Below, piece by piece: positions 35,767 to 44,812 of a stretch of DNA of 64,000 bases; position 1 is the stretch's first letter, and every line of letters begins with the position of its first letter. Source of the stretch: Mycobacterium conspicuum (GTDB lineage: Bacteria > Actinomycetota > Actinomycetes > Mycobacteriales > Mycobacteriaceae); the NCBI RefSeq assembly GCF_010730195.1, contig NZ_AP022613.1:930001-994000 (forward strand), in the 5' to 3' direction. The notes beneath the pieces were generated by a model. It saw only the letters and a program-made list of their open reading frames with translations. It ran no database searches and was not told the DNA's origin. A program made the translations under genes and the position numbers.

Positions 35767-37056
35767 GTGGCGATCACCGACGTCGACGCATTCGCGCATC
35801 TGACGGACGCCGACATCGAGAGCCTGGCCGTTGAGCTGGACGCTATCCGCCAGGACATCGAAGACTCGCGCGGCGAACGCGACGCGCGCTACATCCGACG
35901 CACCATCGCGGCGCAGCGAACCCTAGAGGTGGCCGGCCGGGTGCTGCTGGCCGCCAGTTCACGACGCTCGGCCTGGTGGGCCGGCGCCGTCACCCTGGGG
36001 GTGGCCAAGATCGTCGAGAACATGGAAATCGGCCACAACGTCATGCACGGCCAGTGGGACTGGATGAACGACCCCGAGATTCACTCCTCGACGTGGGAGT
36101 GGGACATGAGCGGGTCGTCCAAGCACTGGCGATACACCCACAACTTCGTGCACCACAAGTACACCAACATCCTCGGGATGGACGACGACGTCGGCTACGG
36201 CATGCTGCGCGTCACCCGCGACCAGCGCTGGAAGCGCTTCAACATCTTGAACCTGGTGTGGAACACCTTGCTGGCCACCCTGTTTGAGTGGGGCGTCGGG
36301 CTGCAGCACGTGGAGATCGGCAAGATCCTCAAGAAGCGGATGGATCACGAGGATGCGCGGCAACGGATCGACGAGTTCCTGGCCAAGGCCGGCCGACAGG
36401 TGTTCAAGGACTACATCGCCTTCCCCGCGCTGACCGTGCTGTCGCCGGGCGCGACCTACCGGTCCACGGTGACGGCCAACGCGGTTGCCAATGTGATCCG
36501 CAACGTGTGGGCCAATGCCGTCATCTTCTGCGGCCATTTCCCTGATGGCGCAGAGAAATTCACCAAGACCGACATGATCGGCGAGACCAAGGGGCAGTGG
36601 TACCTGCGGCAGATGCTGGGCAGCGCCAACTTCGAGGCCGGACCGGTGCTGCGGTTCATGAGTGGCAACCTGTGCCACCAGATCGAGCATCATCTGTATC
36701 CCGACTTGCCGAGCAACCGCCTGCACGAGATCTCGGTGCGGGTGCGCGCGGTGTGCGACAAATACGACTTGCCTTACACCACAGGCTCTTTCCTGGTGCA
36801 GTACGCCAAGACGTGGCGCACGCTGGCCAAGCTGTCGTTGCCGAACAAGTATCTGACCGACGACACCGACAACGCGCCGGAGACCCGCAGCGAGCGGATG
36901 TTCGCCGAGCTGCAGCCCGGTTTCGCCGGCGTCGATGCCACCACGGGACGTCGCCGCGGGCTGAAGACCGCGATCGCCACCGTGCGCGCGTGGCGGCGTC
37001 AAAAGCGCGCCGCGGCAACGCGAGTCAGTGACGCGCGGGACGGCCTGGCCGCCTAA
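35767..37056 (+). CDS. desA3: Acyl-CoA delta-9 desaturase DesA3
   Basis: Membrane-bound di-iron desaturase of 429 aa that makes oleoyl-CoA from stearoyl-CoA. The three His boxes are GHNVMHGQWDW, HNFVHHKYTN and HQIEHHLYPDLP, with hydrophobic segments between. GTG 35767 is supported by GAAGGAGGG about 6 nt upstream. The preceding gene encodes its reductase. It ends just before a strong hairpin. Conservation and context make the call secure. Confidence 0.95.
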   Translation: MAITDVDAFAHLTDADIESLAVELDAIRQDIEDSRGERDARYIRRTIAAQRTLEVAGRVLLAASSRRSAWWAGAVTLGVAKIVENMEIGHNVMHGQWDWMNDPEIHSSTWEWDMSGSSKHWRYTHNFVHHKYTNILGMDDDVGYGMLRVTRDQRWKRFNILNLVWNTLLATLFEWGVGLQHVEIGKILKKRMDHEDARQRIDEFLAKAGRQVFKDYIAFPALTVLSPGATYRSTVTANAVANVIRNVWANAVIFCGHFPDGAEKFTKTDMIGETKGQWYLRQMLGSANFEAGPVLRFMSGNLCHQIEHHLYPDLPSNRLHEISVRVRAVCDKYDLPYTTGSFLVQYAKTWRTLAKLSLPNKYLTDDTDNAPETRSERMFAELQPGFAGVDATTGRRRGLKTAIATVRAWRRQKRAAATRVSDARDGLAA

Positions 37057-37062
37057 CGCACT

Positions 37063-37126
37063 TCGCCGAGCGTGAACGCACGGCGAAAATCACGGCGATT
37101 TTTCGCCGTGCGTTCACGTTCGGCGA
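37063..37126. terminator. Long perfect-stem hairpin between convergent genes
   Basis: The sequence from TCGCCGA at 37063 folds back on TCGGCGA ending at 37126. Nearly all bases from CGTGAACGCACGGCGAAAA pair with TTTTCGCCGTGCGTTCACG; the stem is about 27 bp with one mismatch, around a short loop. It lies between the desA3 stop and the stop of the convergent gene 2 nt away, so it is a bidirectional terminator and possibly a dispersed palindromic repeat. Confidence 0.8.
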
Positions 37127-37127
37127 T

Positions 37128-37994
37128 TCACCGCGCGGGCTGATACATTTCGGCGGCCGCGGTTGAGGCGACACCGAGTTCGGCAGCGACGCTGTCAACG
37201 GCTTGCTGGGCCGCCGCGAGGTCCACCTTGCGGTCGGGAATGAAATACGGCCCGACGTAACGTTTGTAGAACTGCTGCGCCTCATCACGGGTGAGCCGGT
37301 CGAGGAACCGGTTGACGTAAAAGACGGCCCGGTCGGGTTGTTCGGCGAGGAACCGCAACGCCCGCTGGTTGGCCCGCACCACCGCTTGCACGGCGGGGCT
37401 ATTCGGCGGATTCCGGTCAGGGTCCACGACGACGCCGACGGTGGGGATCTGGAAGTGATCGCCCACCCAGGCCAGGACGTGGAACCCCTCTTCGGCGGCG
37501 ACCTGCTCGGCGGAGAGCGTGCTGCCCACGTAGGCGGCGTCGATCGAACCATCGCGCATCCGTCGCAAATCCATCTGGTAGTCACCGGGATGCCGCGTGA
37601 TGCAGTGCAGGTCGCGGTCCGGATCCAGGCCGTGCTTACGCAGCACGATCCGGGCGAACGTGCCGGGCGGAGCGGCGGCGCCATGGACCGCCAGCCGCCG
37701 ACCGCGAAGGTCCGCCATGGACTTCACCTCGGCATTGCCGAGAAACCAGAACAAGGGACGATCGGTGCTGAAACTGAGTGCCGTCCAGCCGATCCTGTCG
37801 GTCAGCCGCGACACCAGCGTTCGGCCCAGACCGATCACCGCGCCGCGGCGCAACCGTTCCACCGGCCAGCCCACCCCGTCGCGGATCGCCACGTGGACAC
37901 CCTCATCCTCGAAGTAGCCCTCTTGGTCGGCGACGTGCGCGACCAACTCCTCGTGCAGGCCACGCCCGACATAGGCCAGGTCGATCGTTTCCAC
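37128..37994 (-). CDS. NMT1/THI5-like (SsuA-type) substrate-binding protein
   Basis: Periplasmic-binding-protein fold of 288 aa of the type that binds sulfonates, nitrate or thiamine precursors. Features include IDLAYVGRGLHEELVAHVAD near the start, the domain hinge LRGRRLAVHGAAAPPGTFAR, and DGSIDAAYVGSTLSAEQVAA. No signal peptide is visible, so it may be cytosolic, like members that bind or hydrolyse pyrimidine compounds. GTG 37994 is chosen for a GAGAGGG site 5-6 nt upstream. It follows an SDR gene by 7 nt on the same strand; no ABC permease is nearby. Confidence 0.75.
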   Translation of the reverse strand: METIDLAYVGRGLHEELVAHVADQEGYFEDEGVHVAIRDGVGWPVERLRRGAVIGLGRTLVSRLTDRIGWTALSFSTDRPLFWFLGNAEVKSMADLRGRRLAVHGAAAPPGTFARIVLRKHGLDPDRDLHCITRHPGDYQMDLRRMRDGSIDAAYVGSTLSAEQVAAEEGFHVLAWVGDHFQIPTVGVVVDPDRNPPNSPAVQAVVRANQRALRFLAEQPDRAVFYVNRFLDRLTRDEAQQFYKRYVGPYFIPDRKVDLAAAQQAVDSVAAELGVASTAAAEMYQPAR

Positions 37995-38001
37995 AACCCT
38001 C

Positions 38002-38745
38002 TCAATCCATGGCCAGGCCGCCGTTGATCTCCACGCAGTGGCCGGTGATGAACCCGGAATCCTCACTCGCCAAAAAAGCCACCGCCTTGGCGATCTCGTC
38101 GGGACGAACGTTGCGCCCCATGGGATTGGCCGCGGCAATTTGTCGCAACTCTTCGTCCTTCAACAGCCCGCTCGCCGCCGTGTCGGCCACCGTGGCGGGC
38201 GAGACAAGGTTGGCGGTGATCCCCTGCGGCGCCAGCTCGAGTGCCACGTACCGGACGAACTGGTCCATCGCGGCCTTGGCCGTTCCGATGGTGATCATGC
38301 CTTGCCTGGGCCGGCGGGACAGGATCGTGGTGAGAAAGATAAGCCGGCCGTAGTTCCGGGAAACCATGCCTGGCACAACGGCTTTGGTCACCAGGTAAGC
38401 CGCGTGCAGCTCTCTGTTCAGCTTGCCGCCGAGCTGCTCCCAGCTGAGATCGGCGAACGACGTTACATCGTAAGGAATTAACGCGTTGTGCACCAACACG
38501 TCGACTCGGCCCCACCGTTGTTCGGTTTGCTCAAACAACGCGGCGACGTCGTCTGGTGCGGTGACGTCGGCCCGGATCGCCACGGCCTGGCCACCGGCCG
38601 CAGCCGCCGCCCGCACCACGGCGTCGGCTTCCTCGGCACTGGATCGGTAGTTGACGACGACCCGAAATCCGTTCTGCGCGAGGGCCAGTGCGGTCGCCGC
38701 GCCGATTCCACGGCTGGCCCCGGTGATCACCGCGACACGATCCAT
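38002..38745 (-). CDS. SDR-family oxidoreductase with altered active site
   Basis: Rossmann-fold protein of 247 aa. TGASRGIGAATALALAQNGF binds the cofactor, and HNA replaces the usual NNAG. GHCVEINGGLA is the family C terminus. The YxxxK site reads IGTAK, so Tyr is missing while Lys stays. I recall a subgroup of SDRs with a GTAK sequence here, so a non-standard mechanism is possible rather than decay. ATG 38745 is preferred to the TTG one codon earlier. It is cotranscribed with the substrate-binding protein gene and may process the bound compound. Confidence 0.8.
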   Translation of the reverse strand: MDRVAVITGASRGIGAATALALAQNGFRVVVNYRSSAEEADAVVRAAAAAGGQAVAIRADVTAPDDVAALFEQTEQRWGRVDVLVHNALIPYDVTSFADLSWEQLGGKLNRELHAAYLVTKAVVPGMVSRNYGRLIFLTTILSRRPRQGMITIGTAKAAMDQFVRYVALELAPQGITANLVSPATVADTAASGLLKDEELRQIAAANPMGRNVRPDEIAKAVAFLASEDSGFITGHCVEINGGLAMD

Positions 38746-38865
38746 CAAGCCGGAACCCTACGCCTGCCAAAGGCGGCAGGACAAGACGAGTCCGCGGGAA
38801 TATCGATGCCCGCGCCCCGGATTCGTATGATCAAAACACCTCCACAACAGAAACGAGGCAACCAG

Positions 38866-40014
38866 ATGACCGCAGCGGATTTGCCCGACAGTGCACTGGA
38901 ACTGCGTTCATTGGTGACGTCGCAGGGCACACTCGAGCTCACACTGATCGACGTCGAAATTCCACCCCTGACCGATAACCAGGTGCTGGTGCGGGTGGAA
39001 GCCTCCCCGATCAACCCGTCGGACCTGGGCGTCCTGGTTGCGGGCGCGGACATGTCGACCGCTTCGGTCACCGGCACGCCGGACCGCCCAAGCGTCACCG
39101 CAGCGGTGCCCACAGAGGCGCTGAAGGGGCTCTCGGCGCGGCTGGACGTACCGCTTCCGGTGGGCAATGAGGGCGCTGGCACCGTGGTGGCGGCCGGCTC
39201 ATCCCCGGCGGCCCAGGACCTGCTCGGCAAGCTCGTGGGGATCGCGGGCGGCGGCATGTATGCGCAGTATCGGGTGGTCCATGCCGCCGCGTGTCTGGTG
39301 CTGCCCGAGGGGGCGACGGCGAAGGACGGAGCCTCGTCGTTTGTCAATCCGCTGACCGCACTCGGAATGCTGGAAACCATGCGCCGCGAAGGTCATTCGG
39401 CCCTGGTGCACACGGCGGCTGCGTCGAATCTCGGCCAGATGCTCGTCAAGCTCTGCCTCAAGGACGGGGTGCCGCTGGTCAACGTCGTCCGCAAGCCCGA
39501 CCAAGAGGACTTGTTAAGGTCGCTCGGCGCCGTGCATGTGTGCAACTCGGCATCACCGACGTTCTCGACCGAGCTTGTCGCCGCCCTGAAGGCGACGTCC
39601 GCGACGCTTGCGTTCGACGCCACCGGTGGGGGAACGCTCGCGAGCCAGATCCTCAGCGGCATGGAGGAAGCGGCGAGTGCGGACGCAGCGGAGTACTCCC
39701 GCTACGGGTCGAGCGTGCACAAGCAGGTGTACATCTACGGCGGTCTCGACACCAGCCCGACGATCCTCACCAGGAACTACGGCATGGCCTGGGGTGTCGG
39801 TGGGTGGCTGCTGACGCCGTTCCTCGCCGGCCTCGGACCCGACGACCTCGCCAGGCTGCGGGGTCGGGTGGCCGCCGAGCTCACCACGACGTTCGCCAGC
39901 GCCTACAACCGTGAGGTGTCATTGGCCGGCATGCTCAGACCCGATGCGTTTCACGCCTATCTCAAACGGGCGACGGGGGAGAAGTTCCTGGTGACCCCGC
40001 AGGCGAACCCCTAG
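38866..40014 (+). CDS. Zinc-independent MDR oxidoreductase (quinone reductase/enoyl reductase type)
   Basis: Medium-chain dehydrogenase/reductase of 382 aa. The GroES-like N-terminal part has VLVRVEASPINPSDLGVLVA and GNEGAGTVVAAG. The NAD(P)-binding half has HSALVHTAAASNLGQMLVKL, a variant of the usual AAAGGVG loop. The catalytic zinc ligands of alcohol dehydrogenases are absent. An AACGAGGC site lies about 7 nt before ATG 38866. It overlaps the end of the convergent FAD gene by 4 nt. The substrate is probably an enone or quinone. Confidence 0.83.
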   Translation: MTAADLPDSALELRSLVTSQGTLELTLIDVEIPPLTDNQVLVRVEASPINPSDLGVLVAGADMSTASVTGTPDRPSVTAAVPTEALKGLSARLDVPLPVGNEGAGTVVAAGSSPAAQDLLGKLVGIAGGGMYAQYRVVHAAACLVLPEGATAKDGASSFVNPLTALGMLETMRREGHSALVHTAAASNLGQMLVKLCLKDGVPLVNVVRKPDQEDLLRSLGAVHVCNSASPTFSTELVAALKATSATLAFDATGGGTLASQILSGMEEAASADAAEYSRYGSSVHKQVYIYGGLDTSPTILTRNYGMAWGVGGWLLTPFLAGLGPDDLARLRGRVAAELTTTFASAYNREVSLAGMLRPDAFHAYLKRATGEKFLVTPQANP

Positions 40015-41255
40015 CCGTCCGGGCTGCGGCGCGCGAATTCCGGGGCCTGTTCGGGGCGTAGGCCGACGCCGATGGCGTAGGCGGGGATGACGGCCAGCGA
40101 GGGTATCCAGCTGAAAAGCCTTGCGACGGCATTGGTGACGACGGGCGGCGGCGGCTTGATATTGCCGCGCAGCACGACGGGGATGAGGAGGCGCCCCGCC
40201 ACCTGTTGCACCGCCTGCGTGATGACAGCGGGAAGGTTTCGGCGTTTTTGAACCGCGGCCAGATCGTCTGCGGTGACGCGATGATTCCGCAGCGGCTCGG
40301 CGAGAAGTCGTGCCGCGGCGACGGCGTCGGCGATCGCCAGGTTGATGCCGACCCCGCCGGCCGGGGACATGGCGTGGGCGGCGTCGCCAATGCACAAGAG
40401 TCCGTTTGTGTACCACCGGCGGAGCCGATTCACCCGCACGTCAAGGACTTTGACGTCGTCCCACGAGGTGAGGTTCTCCACCGAGGCTTCGGGCACCAGA
40501 TCGGCCACCTGGGCACGGAAGGCGTCGAACCCGCGGGCGTGCAATTGCTGCTCGCCGCCCTTCGGCAGGAAGCATCCGGCCTGGAAGTATCCCTCCCGCG
40601 GTATCAGCAAAAGGGTTAGGGTCGGTGAAGTACGCGGGGTGAGTTGGTATTTGATTTCTTGCTTGGAGTCGAGCCGAAACCATCCGACATCGAACGGCAC
40701 CGTGTATTCACGCGCTGTCAGGCCCGCTTCGCGGCGCACGGTCGAGGTGCGGCCGTCGCAGCCCACCGTGAGGTCCGCGGCTAGTTCGCCGGGCCCGTCG
40801 GGTCCCTGGTAGCGCACACCGGTGATGGTGTCACCGTCGCGCAGCAGCCCGGTCACCTCGGTTTGCATACGCAAGGTGAACGTGGGTTCGTTCTTGCCGG
40901 CCGCGGCGAGCAGGTCGAGGAGATCCCACTGGGGCACCAACGCGATATAGCGATGAGGCAGGCGCAGGCGGCGGAAGTCGACGAAGGTGACCTGCCGCCC
41001 GTTGATGTCGAACTCGGCCTTTTCGAACTTGCTGTGCGGCAGGGCGTCGAAACGGGGAAACAAACCCAGCTCGTCGAGCAGGCGCAGGGTGACCGGGTGC
41101 ACGGTGTCGCCGCGAAAATCACGAAGGAAGTCGGCGTGCTTCTCGAACACGGTGACTTCGACGCCGGCGCGAGCCAGCAACAGCCCGAGGATCATTCCGG
41201 CCGGGCCACCGCCGGCGATGGCGCAGGTGGTGGATCGGCCCGCGGTCATGGCCAC
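40011..41255 (-). CDS. FAD-dependent aromatic hydroxylase-like oxidoreductase
   Basis: PHBH-fold flavoprotein of 414 aa. The FAD loop is CAIAGGGPAGMILGLLLARA followed by VTVFEKHADF. The mid-motif LTVGCDGRTSTVRREAGL is the DG motif binding FAD and NADPH, and LLCIGDAAHAMSPAGGVGIN is the GD motif. These define group A monooxygenases. It is the last gene of a minus-strand operon with the alpha/beta hydrolase (5-nt gap) and the unknown 315-aa protein, suggesting a degradation pathway in which hydroxylation is coupled to hydrolysis. Confidence 0.87.
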   Translation of the reverse strand: MAMTAGRSTTCAIAGGGPAGMILGLLLARAGVEVTVFEKHADFLRDFRGDTVHPVTLRLLDELGLFPRFDALPHSKFEKAEFDINGRQVTFVDFRRLRLPHRYIALVPQWDLLDLLAAAGKNEPTFTLRMQTEVTGLLRDGDTITGVRYQGPDGPGELAADLTVGCDGRTSTVRREAGLTAREYTVPFDVGWFRLDSKQEIKYQLTPRTSPTLTLLLIPREGYFQAGCFLPKGGEQQLHARGFDAFRAQVADLVPEASVENLTSWDDVKVLDVRVNRLRRWYTNGLLCIGDAAHAMSPAGGVGINLAIADAVAAARLLAEPLRNHRVTADDLAAVQKRRNLPAVITQAVQQVAGRLLIPVVLRGNIKPPPPVVTNAVARLFSWIPSLAVIPAYAIGVGLRPEQAPEFARRSPDG

Positions 41256-41260
41256 TCACT

Positions 41261-42043
41261 CTACTGGCCCGCCAAGAACGCTTCGATTTCCGGCCAGGCG
41301 GCCGGATCCTGCAGCAGGAACAGGTGCCCGCTGTCGTAGACGTGCAGCGTGGCGCCCGGGATCCGGTCGGCGATGGCCTGGCCGTTGGCCACCGGCGCGA
41401 TGTCGTCGTAGCGGCCGCTGCCCACGAAGGTCGGGCAGGTCACCCGGTGCAGGCGGTCAACGACATCGTGACCGGCACGCGCTTGCAGCTGAAGGATGCG
41501 GCCCCGGGCCTGATCCTCGGTCTCCTCGGCGGGCAGGTCCGCCGCGAGGGTGCCGACCAACGCGGCATCGTCGGGGTGCGTGGCGAACCACTCCGCCGTC
41601 CAGCGCCGGTCGGCCAGGGTCAGCGACCTCAGTCCACGCTCGAGGGGCGGCAGATCCGCCAGTTTCTCGAGGGGATAGGACGCGAACGCGCCGCCGGGTG
41701 AGGTGGCCATCAGCGCCAACCGGTCGATCCGGTCCGGGCAGGTCACCGCGAGCTCCTGCGCGACCATGCCGCCAAAGCTCAAGCCCGCCAACGCCGTTCG
41801 TTCCCATCCGACCTCGTCGAGCAGCGCGACTAGGTCCGCGGCCACGTCGGCCATCGCGTACGGCTCGGTGACCGGCGCGCTGCGTCCCATGCCGCGGTAG
41901 TCGAAGGCGAGCAGCTCGAACCGCGCCGAGAGCATGTCCAGCATCGGGCGGCTGGAGTCCAGCGTGGTGCCAGATCCGTTGCAGAACAACAGCCGCGGGC
42001 CCGCGCCGAGACGCTCATAGTGGAGCGCGCTGGGGTCAGACAA
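41261..42043 (-). CDS. Alpha/beta hydrolase
   Basis: Hydrolase of 260 aa with the nucleophile elbow ALAGLSFGGMVAQELA, the acid in GRYDDIAPVANGQAIAD and the catalytic His in YDSGHLFLLQDP. The early FCNGSGTTLDSS provides the oxyanion hole. The sequence resembles 3-oxoadipate enol-lactonase-like enzymes, but the substrate is open. Its start overlaps the end of the 315-aa protein gene by 8 nt, so it is translationally coupled to it. Confidence 0.85.
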   Translation of the reverse strand: MSDPSALHYERLGAGPRLLFCNGSGTTLDSSRPMLDMLSARFELLAFDYRGMGRSAPVTEPYAMADVAADLVALLDEVGWERTALAGLSFGGMVAQELAVTCPDRIDRLALMATSPGGAFASYPLEKLADLPPLERGLRSLTLADRRWTAEWFATHPDDAALVGTLAADLPAEETEDQARGRILQLQARAGHDVVDRLHRVTCPTFVGSGRYDDIAPVANGQAIADRIPGATLHVYDSGHLFLLQDPAAWPEIEAFLAGQ

Positions 42044-42983
42044 ATGCGCTCGCTAGATAGGTTTGGGTGAGCAGCGAGCTCCATGCCGGGTCGTTGAACG
42101 GGTCCTCCGGTGGCGTGAAAGCGATACCGCGCTCGGTCAGGTCGTCGCAGAATCTGGCTATCGCCGTGTCGACGTCGAGGTCGTCTTCGTGTTGGTCGTA
42201 GGCGTGCGCCTCGCGTTCGTCACGGAAGGTGATCGCCCGCCACAGCAGCGAGATTCGCACTTGCTCGTCGGGAAGTTTCCCGACGACGGAGCCGCCGTCC
42301 GTGATCTCCCAGCCGTCCTGAACCGGCCGAATCTCGGACCGCACCGTCAGCTTGACCTGATCTTTGAAGCGCGCGGCGTCCCCGATCGCGCCGATCTGAT
42401 GGAACATCAGATCGTTGTCACCGAAGAGCGCGACGTTTCCGAACGGGCCGCGTTCGGACTCCGACGGCTGGTCGATACCGCGCGGCCAGTATTCGTACTC
42501 TCCATCGGTTCCGTCGTAAAACCAGGTGAGCGCGCCCGCCACGCGAACCGCCCAGCGTTCAAACAGGCCGGACACCCCCATCACCATGGGAAACCACAGC
42601 GGAATCTCGGGGGAGATGCCGCGATAGGTGGGAAGGTCGACGTGGCGATATCCCGCCGCCATCGGACCCATCACGTTCACCACAAGACGCTGAGGGCGAA
42701 TCACCTTGGCGCCGAAGAGGTTTCCAGCTCCCTCGATGAACCGGGGGTCATGGATCAGAGCGTGGATCGACTCATCGCGAGGGTCGGCGTCGGCTGCCCA
42801 GGTAGTCCGGAACCACGGCTCCAGGGGCGCCGATTGCATCATCTCGCTGTATCCCGCGCCGGCAATCATCATGGGGTACGGAGCGTGCTCGAGAATGGTG
42901 CGCCGAACGGCTTCGCGATCGGCGTAGGCCGGCTGGACACGCAACGGCGCGACGGTCACCGGCCCTAGTTTTGCTGTCGCCAT
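42036..42983 (-). CDS. Conserved protein of unknown function (315 aa)
   Basis: I do not recognise the family. The protein is soluble with no signal peptide. It has many aromatic residues and a GYRHVDLPTYRG segment followed about 90 residues later by GDNDLMFHQIGAIGD. A HxD...H triad of that spacing would fit a cupin or 2-oxoglutarate/iron oxygenase fold, a guess only. ATG 42983 has GGAGG 7 nt upstream, and the frame upstream is antisense to the BKACE gene. It leads the operon with the hydrolase and FAD hydroxylase and is divergent from the BKACE gene, 33 nt apart. Confidence 0.75.
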   Translation of the reverse strand: MATAKLGPVTVAPLRVQPAYADREAVRRTILEHAPYPMMIAGAGYSEMMQSAPLEPWFRTTWAADADPRDESIHALIHDPRFIEGAGNLFGAKVIRPQRLVVNVMGPMAAGYRHVDLPTYRGISPEIPLWFPMVMGVSGLFERWAVRVAGALTWFYDGTDGEYEYWPRGIDQPSESERGPFGNVALFGDNDLMFHQIGAIGDAARFKDQVKLTVRSEIRPVQDGWEITDGGSVVGKLPDEQVRISLLWRAITFRDEREAHAYDQHEDDLDVDTAIARFCDDLTERGIAFTPPEDPFNDPAWSSLLTQTYLASAFV

Positions 42984-43016
42984 GATGTACCTCCGTCGTT
43001 CGATACTCTCATCGGG

Positions 43017-43910
43017 GTGAACCCCGTCATCATTGAGTGCGCCATCAACGGCGTGACGTCGAAGGCGACCAATCCGCACGTGCCCGTCGAGCCGGCGGAG
43101 ATCGTCGCCGATGCCCTCGGCTGCATCGAGGCCGGCGCGGCCATCATCCACAATCACATCGACCGCTACGGCCTGACCGTGGAACAGGCCGCGGAGCGCT
43201 ATCTGGAGGCGTGGCGCCCGGTGCTCGCTGCCCGACCGGACGCCCTGCTGTATCCGACGGTCCACTTCGAGCAGGGATCGGCGATCTCCTACGAACACCT
43301 CGTGCCGCTGGCCGCGGCCGGTCTGCGCGTCGGGCTCACCGACCCCGGGTCGGTCAACCTCGGCGGCACCGACGCCGACGGCGTACCCGCGGGTCCGTTG
43401 GTCTACGCCAACTCCTTCGATTCGATCCGCCGGGCCTTCGACATCTGCCGCGAGGCGAAACTCGGCCCCAGCCTGGCCATCTACGAACCCGGGTTTCTGC
43501 GGGCCACTCTCGCGTGGTGGCGCGCGGGCCTGCTGCCGCAGGGGGCGATGATCAAGCTGTACTTCGCGACCGAACGCGGTTACCTGGGAGCGCCTTTCGG
43601 TTTGCCCCCGACGGAGCGAGCCCTTGACGCGTACTTGGAATTGCTTGACGGATGCGACATTCCGTGGGCTGCATCGATCGTCGGCGGCGACCTCTGCGCA
43701 CATCCCGTCGCCAAATTGGCCCTCGAACGCGGCGGGCACCTCCACGTGGGGCTCGAGTTTTACGGCGGGGACCGCACCCCGACCAATCGCGAGCTCGTGA
43801 CCGAAGCGGCGGATCTTTGCCGCCAAGTCGGTCGCTCCGTGGCGACGCCCGAGCAGGCCGCAGAAATCCTTGGTTTACCTGGGCGTACCGTGCGTCTTGC
43901 GACGAGCTAG
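43017..43910 (+). CDS. Beta-keto acid cleavage enzyme (BKACE, DUF849)
   Basis: TIM-barrel zinc enzyme of 297 aa. The family N terminus NPVIIECAINGVTSKATNPH is clear, metal ligands are in AAIIHNHIDRYG, and the distal HP(VAKLAL)ERGGHLHVGLEFY segment matches BKACE proteins. These enzymes cleave a beta-keto acid with acetyl-CoA to acetoacetate and a new acyl-CoA. GTG 43017 begins 33 nt from the divergent 315-aa protein start, so the two share a promoter region and probably a pathway. Confidence 0.85.
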   Translation: MNPVIIECAINGVTSKATNPHVPVEPAEIVADALGCIEAGAAIIHNHIDRYGLTVEQAAERYLEAWRPVLAARPDALLYPTVHFEQGSAISYEHLVPLAAAGLRVGLTDPGSVNLGGTDADGVPAGPLVYANSFDSIRRAFDICREAKLGPSLAIYEPGFLRATLAWWRAGLLPQGAMIKLYFATERGYLGAPFGLPPTERALDAYLELLDGCDIPWAASIVGGDLCAHPVAKLALERGGHLHVGLEFYGGDRTPTNRELVTEAADLCRQVGRSVATPEQAAEILGLPGRTVRLATS

Positions 43911-44261
43911 CAGATTGGCTGCGTTTAGCACGTCGAAGGTGGACGAAGGCGTGCAGCCTCGTCGTTAAAACGGCAGCGTCGAGCCCTGTCCACCGCCTAG
44001 TTGACCCGCGGATTGCCGATGTTTGCCGCCGGCATACCGTTGGGTGCCCCGCAATTGCGGTGGATGTCAGTTCAGCGCGCCGCGGGTGGCGTACGCTCGC
44101 GTGTGAGCCTTTTCGTTGTCAGCACTGGTTCCCACGCTTCGCTGCGGGTGATCTCTACGGGCAATGTGATTTCTCCGCCTGTCCCGCGCCTGCGGGCAGA
44201 CGCCCTGCCGACCGCGAAGGAAGCTACCCGTGGATAGTGCGGTCCCAGCTACGGCGCGACG
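43911..44261. other. Intergenic region without recognised gene
   Basis: About 350 bp. A plus-strand frame of 78 codons (44001-44237) exists, but its composition is not convincing and no family is recognised. The region may be decayed coding DNA plus the promoter of the DUF5994 gene. Confidence 0.4.
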
Positions 44262-44720
44262 ATGACCTATCCGATGGTGCGAAGATGCCAAGCGAACTCC
44301 GTCCGGCTATCGGTGTCTGCCCAGCTCGGGCACGAGATCGACGGCGCGTGGTGGCCACACGCAGATCGCATCACCAATGAGTTGCCGAATCTTGTCGCGG
44401 CCCTGACTCCCTTGCTCGGTGACATCAACTCGATCAATGTGAACTGGTCGCCGCTGCAACGGCCACCCGACCTGAACTGGCGGGGATGGGAACACAAGCG
44501 CCAGCACGTCATGACGCTCTGCGGCACGGATCATGTCGCTAACCTGCTGGTCATCTCGTACGCGACGCACAGCGCGCTGGCCATCATGCTGATGCGCTGC
44601 GCCGCCAATTTGCCGATTGACATCGCTGACCGCGACAAACCCGCGTTTCGCACCGCGGGCTCGATTTTGCGGGCCGCCCAGCTGCAACGTGCCGTTGCCG
44701 CGGCTCGGGGCCGGTCATGA
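44262..44720 (+). CDS. DUF5994-family protein
   Basis: Protein of 152 aa. The GHEIDGAWWPHADRITNELP segment, then LTPLLGDINSINVNWSPLQR and LLVISYATHSALAIMLMRCA, follow the pattern of the actinobacterial DUF5994 family, whose function is unknown. No signal peptide is seen. ATG 44262 has no good ribosome site, and other starts are possible. A second small gene lies about 90 nt downstream on the same strand. Confidence 0.7.
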   Translation: MTYPMVRRCQANSVRLSVSAQLGHEIDGAWWPHADRITNELPNLVAALTPLLGDINSINVNWSPLQRPPDLNWRGWEHKRQHVMTLCGTDHVANLLVISYATHSALAIMLMRCAANLPIDIADRDKPAFRTAGSILRAAQLQRAVAAARGRS

Positions 44721-44812
44721 GCGTGACCGTCCCCGAAAGATTTTCCGCGTCAATGACCGAACTGACCGCAAGCCATTTCGCCGCCACGGCGGCCATACCG
44801 AAGCGAGGATGA

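Noticed and set aside
44001..44237. Plus-strand frame of 78 codons
   Set aside because: No family resemblance, no ribosome site and atypical composition; left as intergenic.
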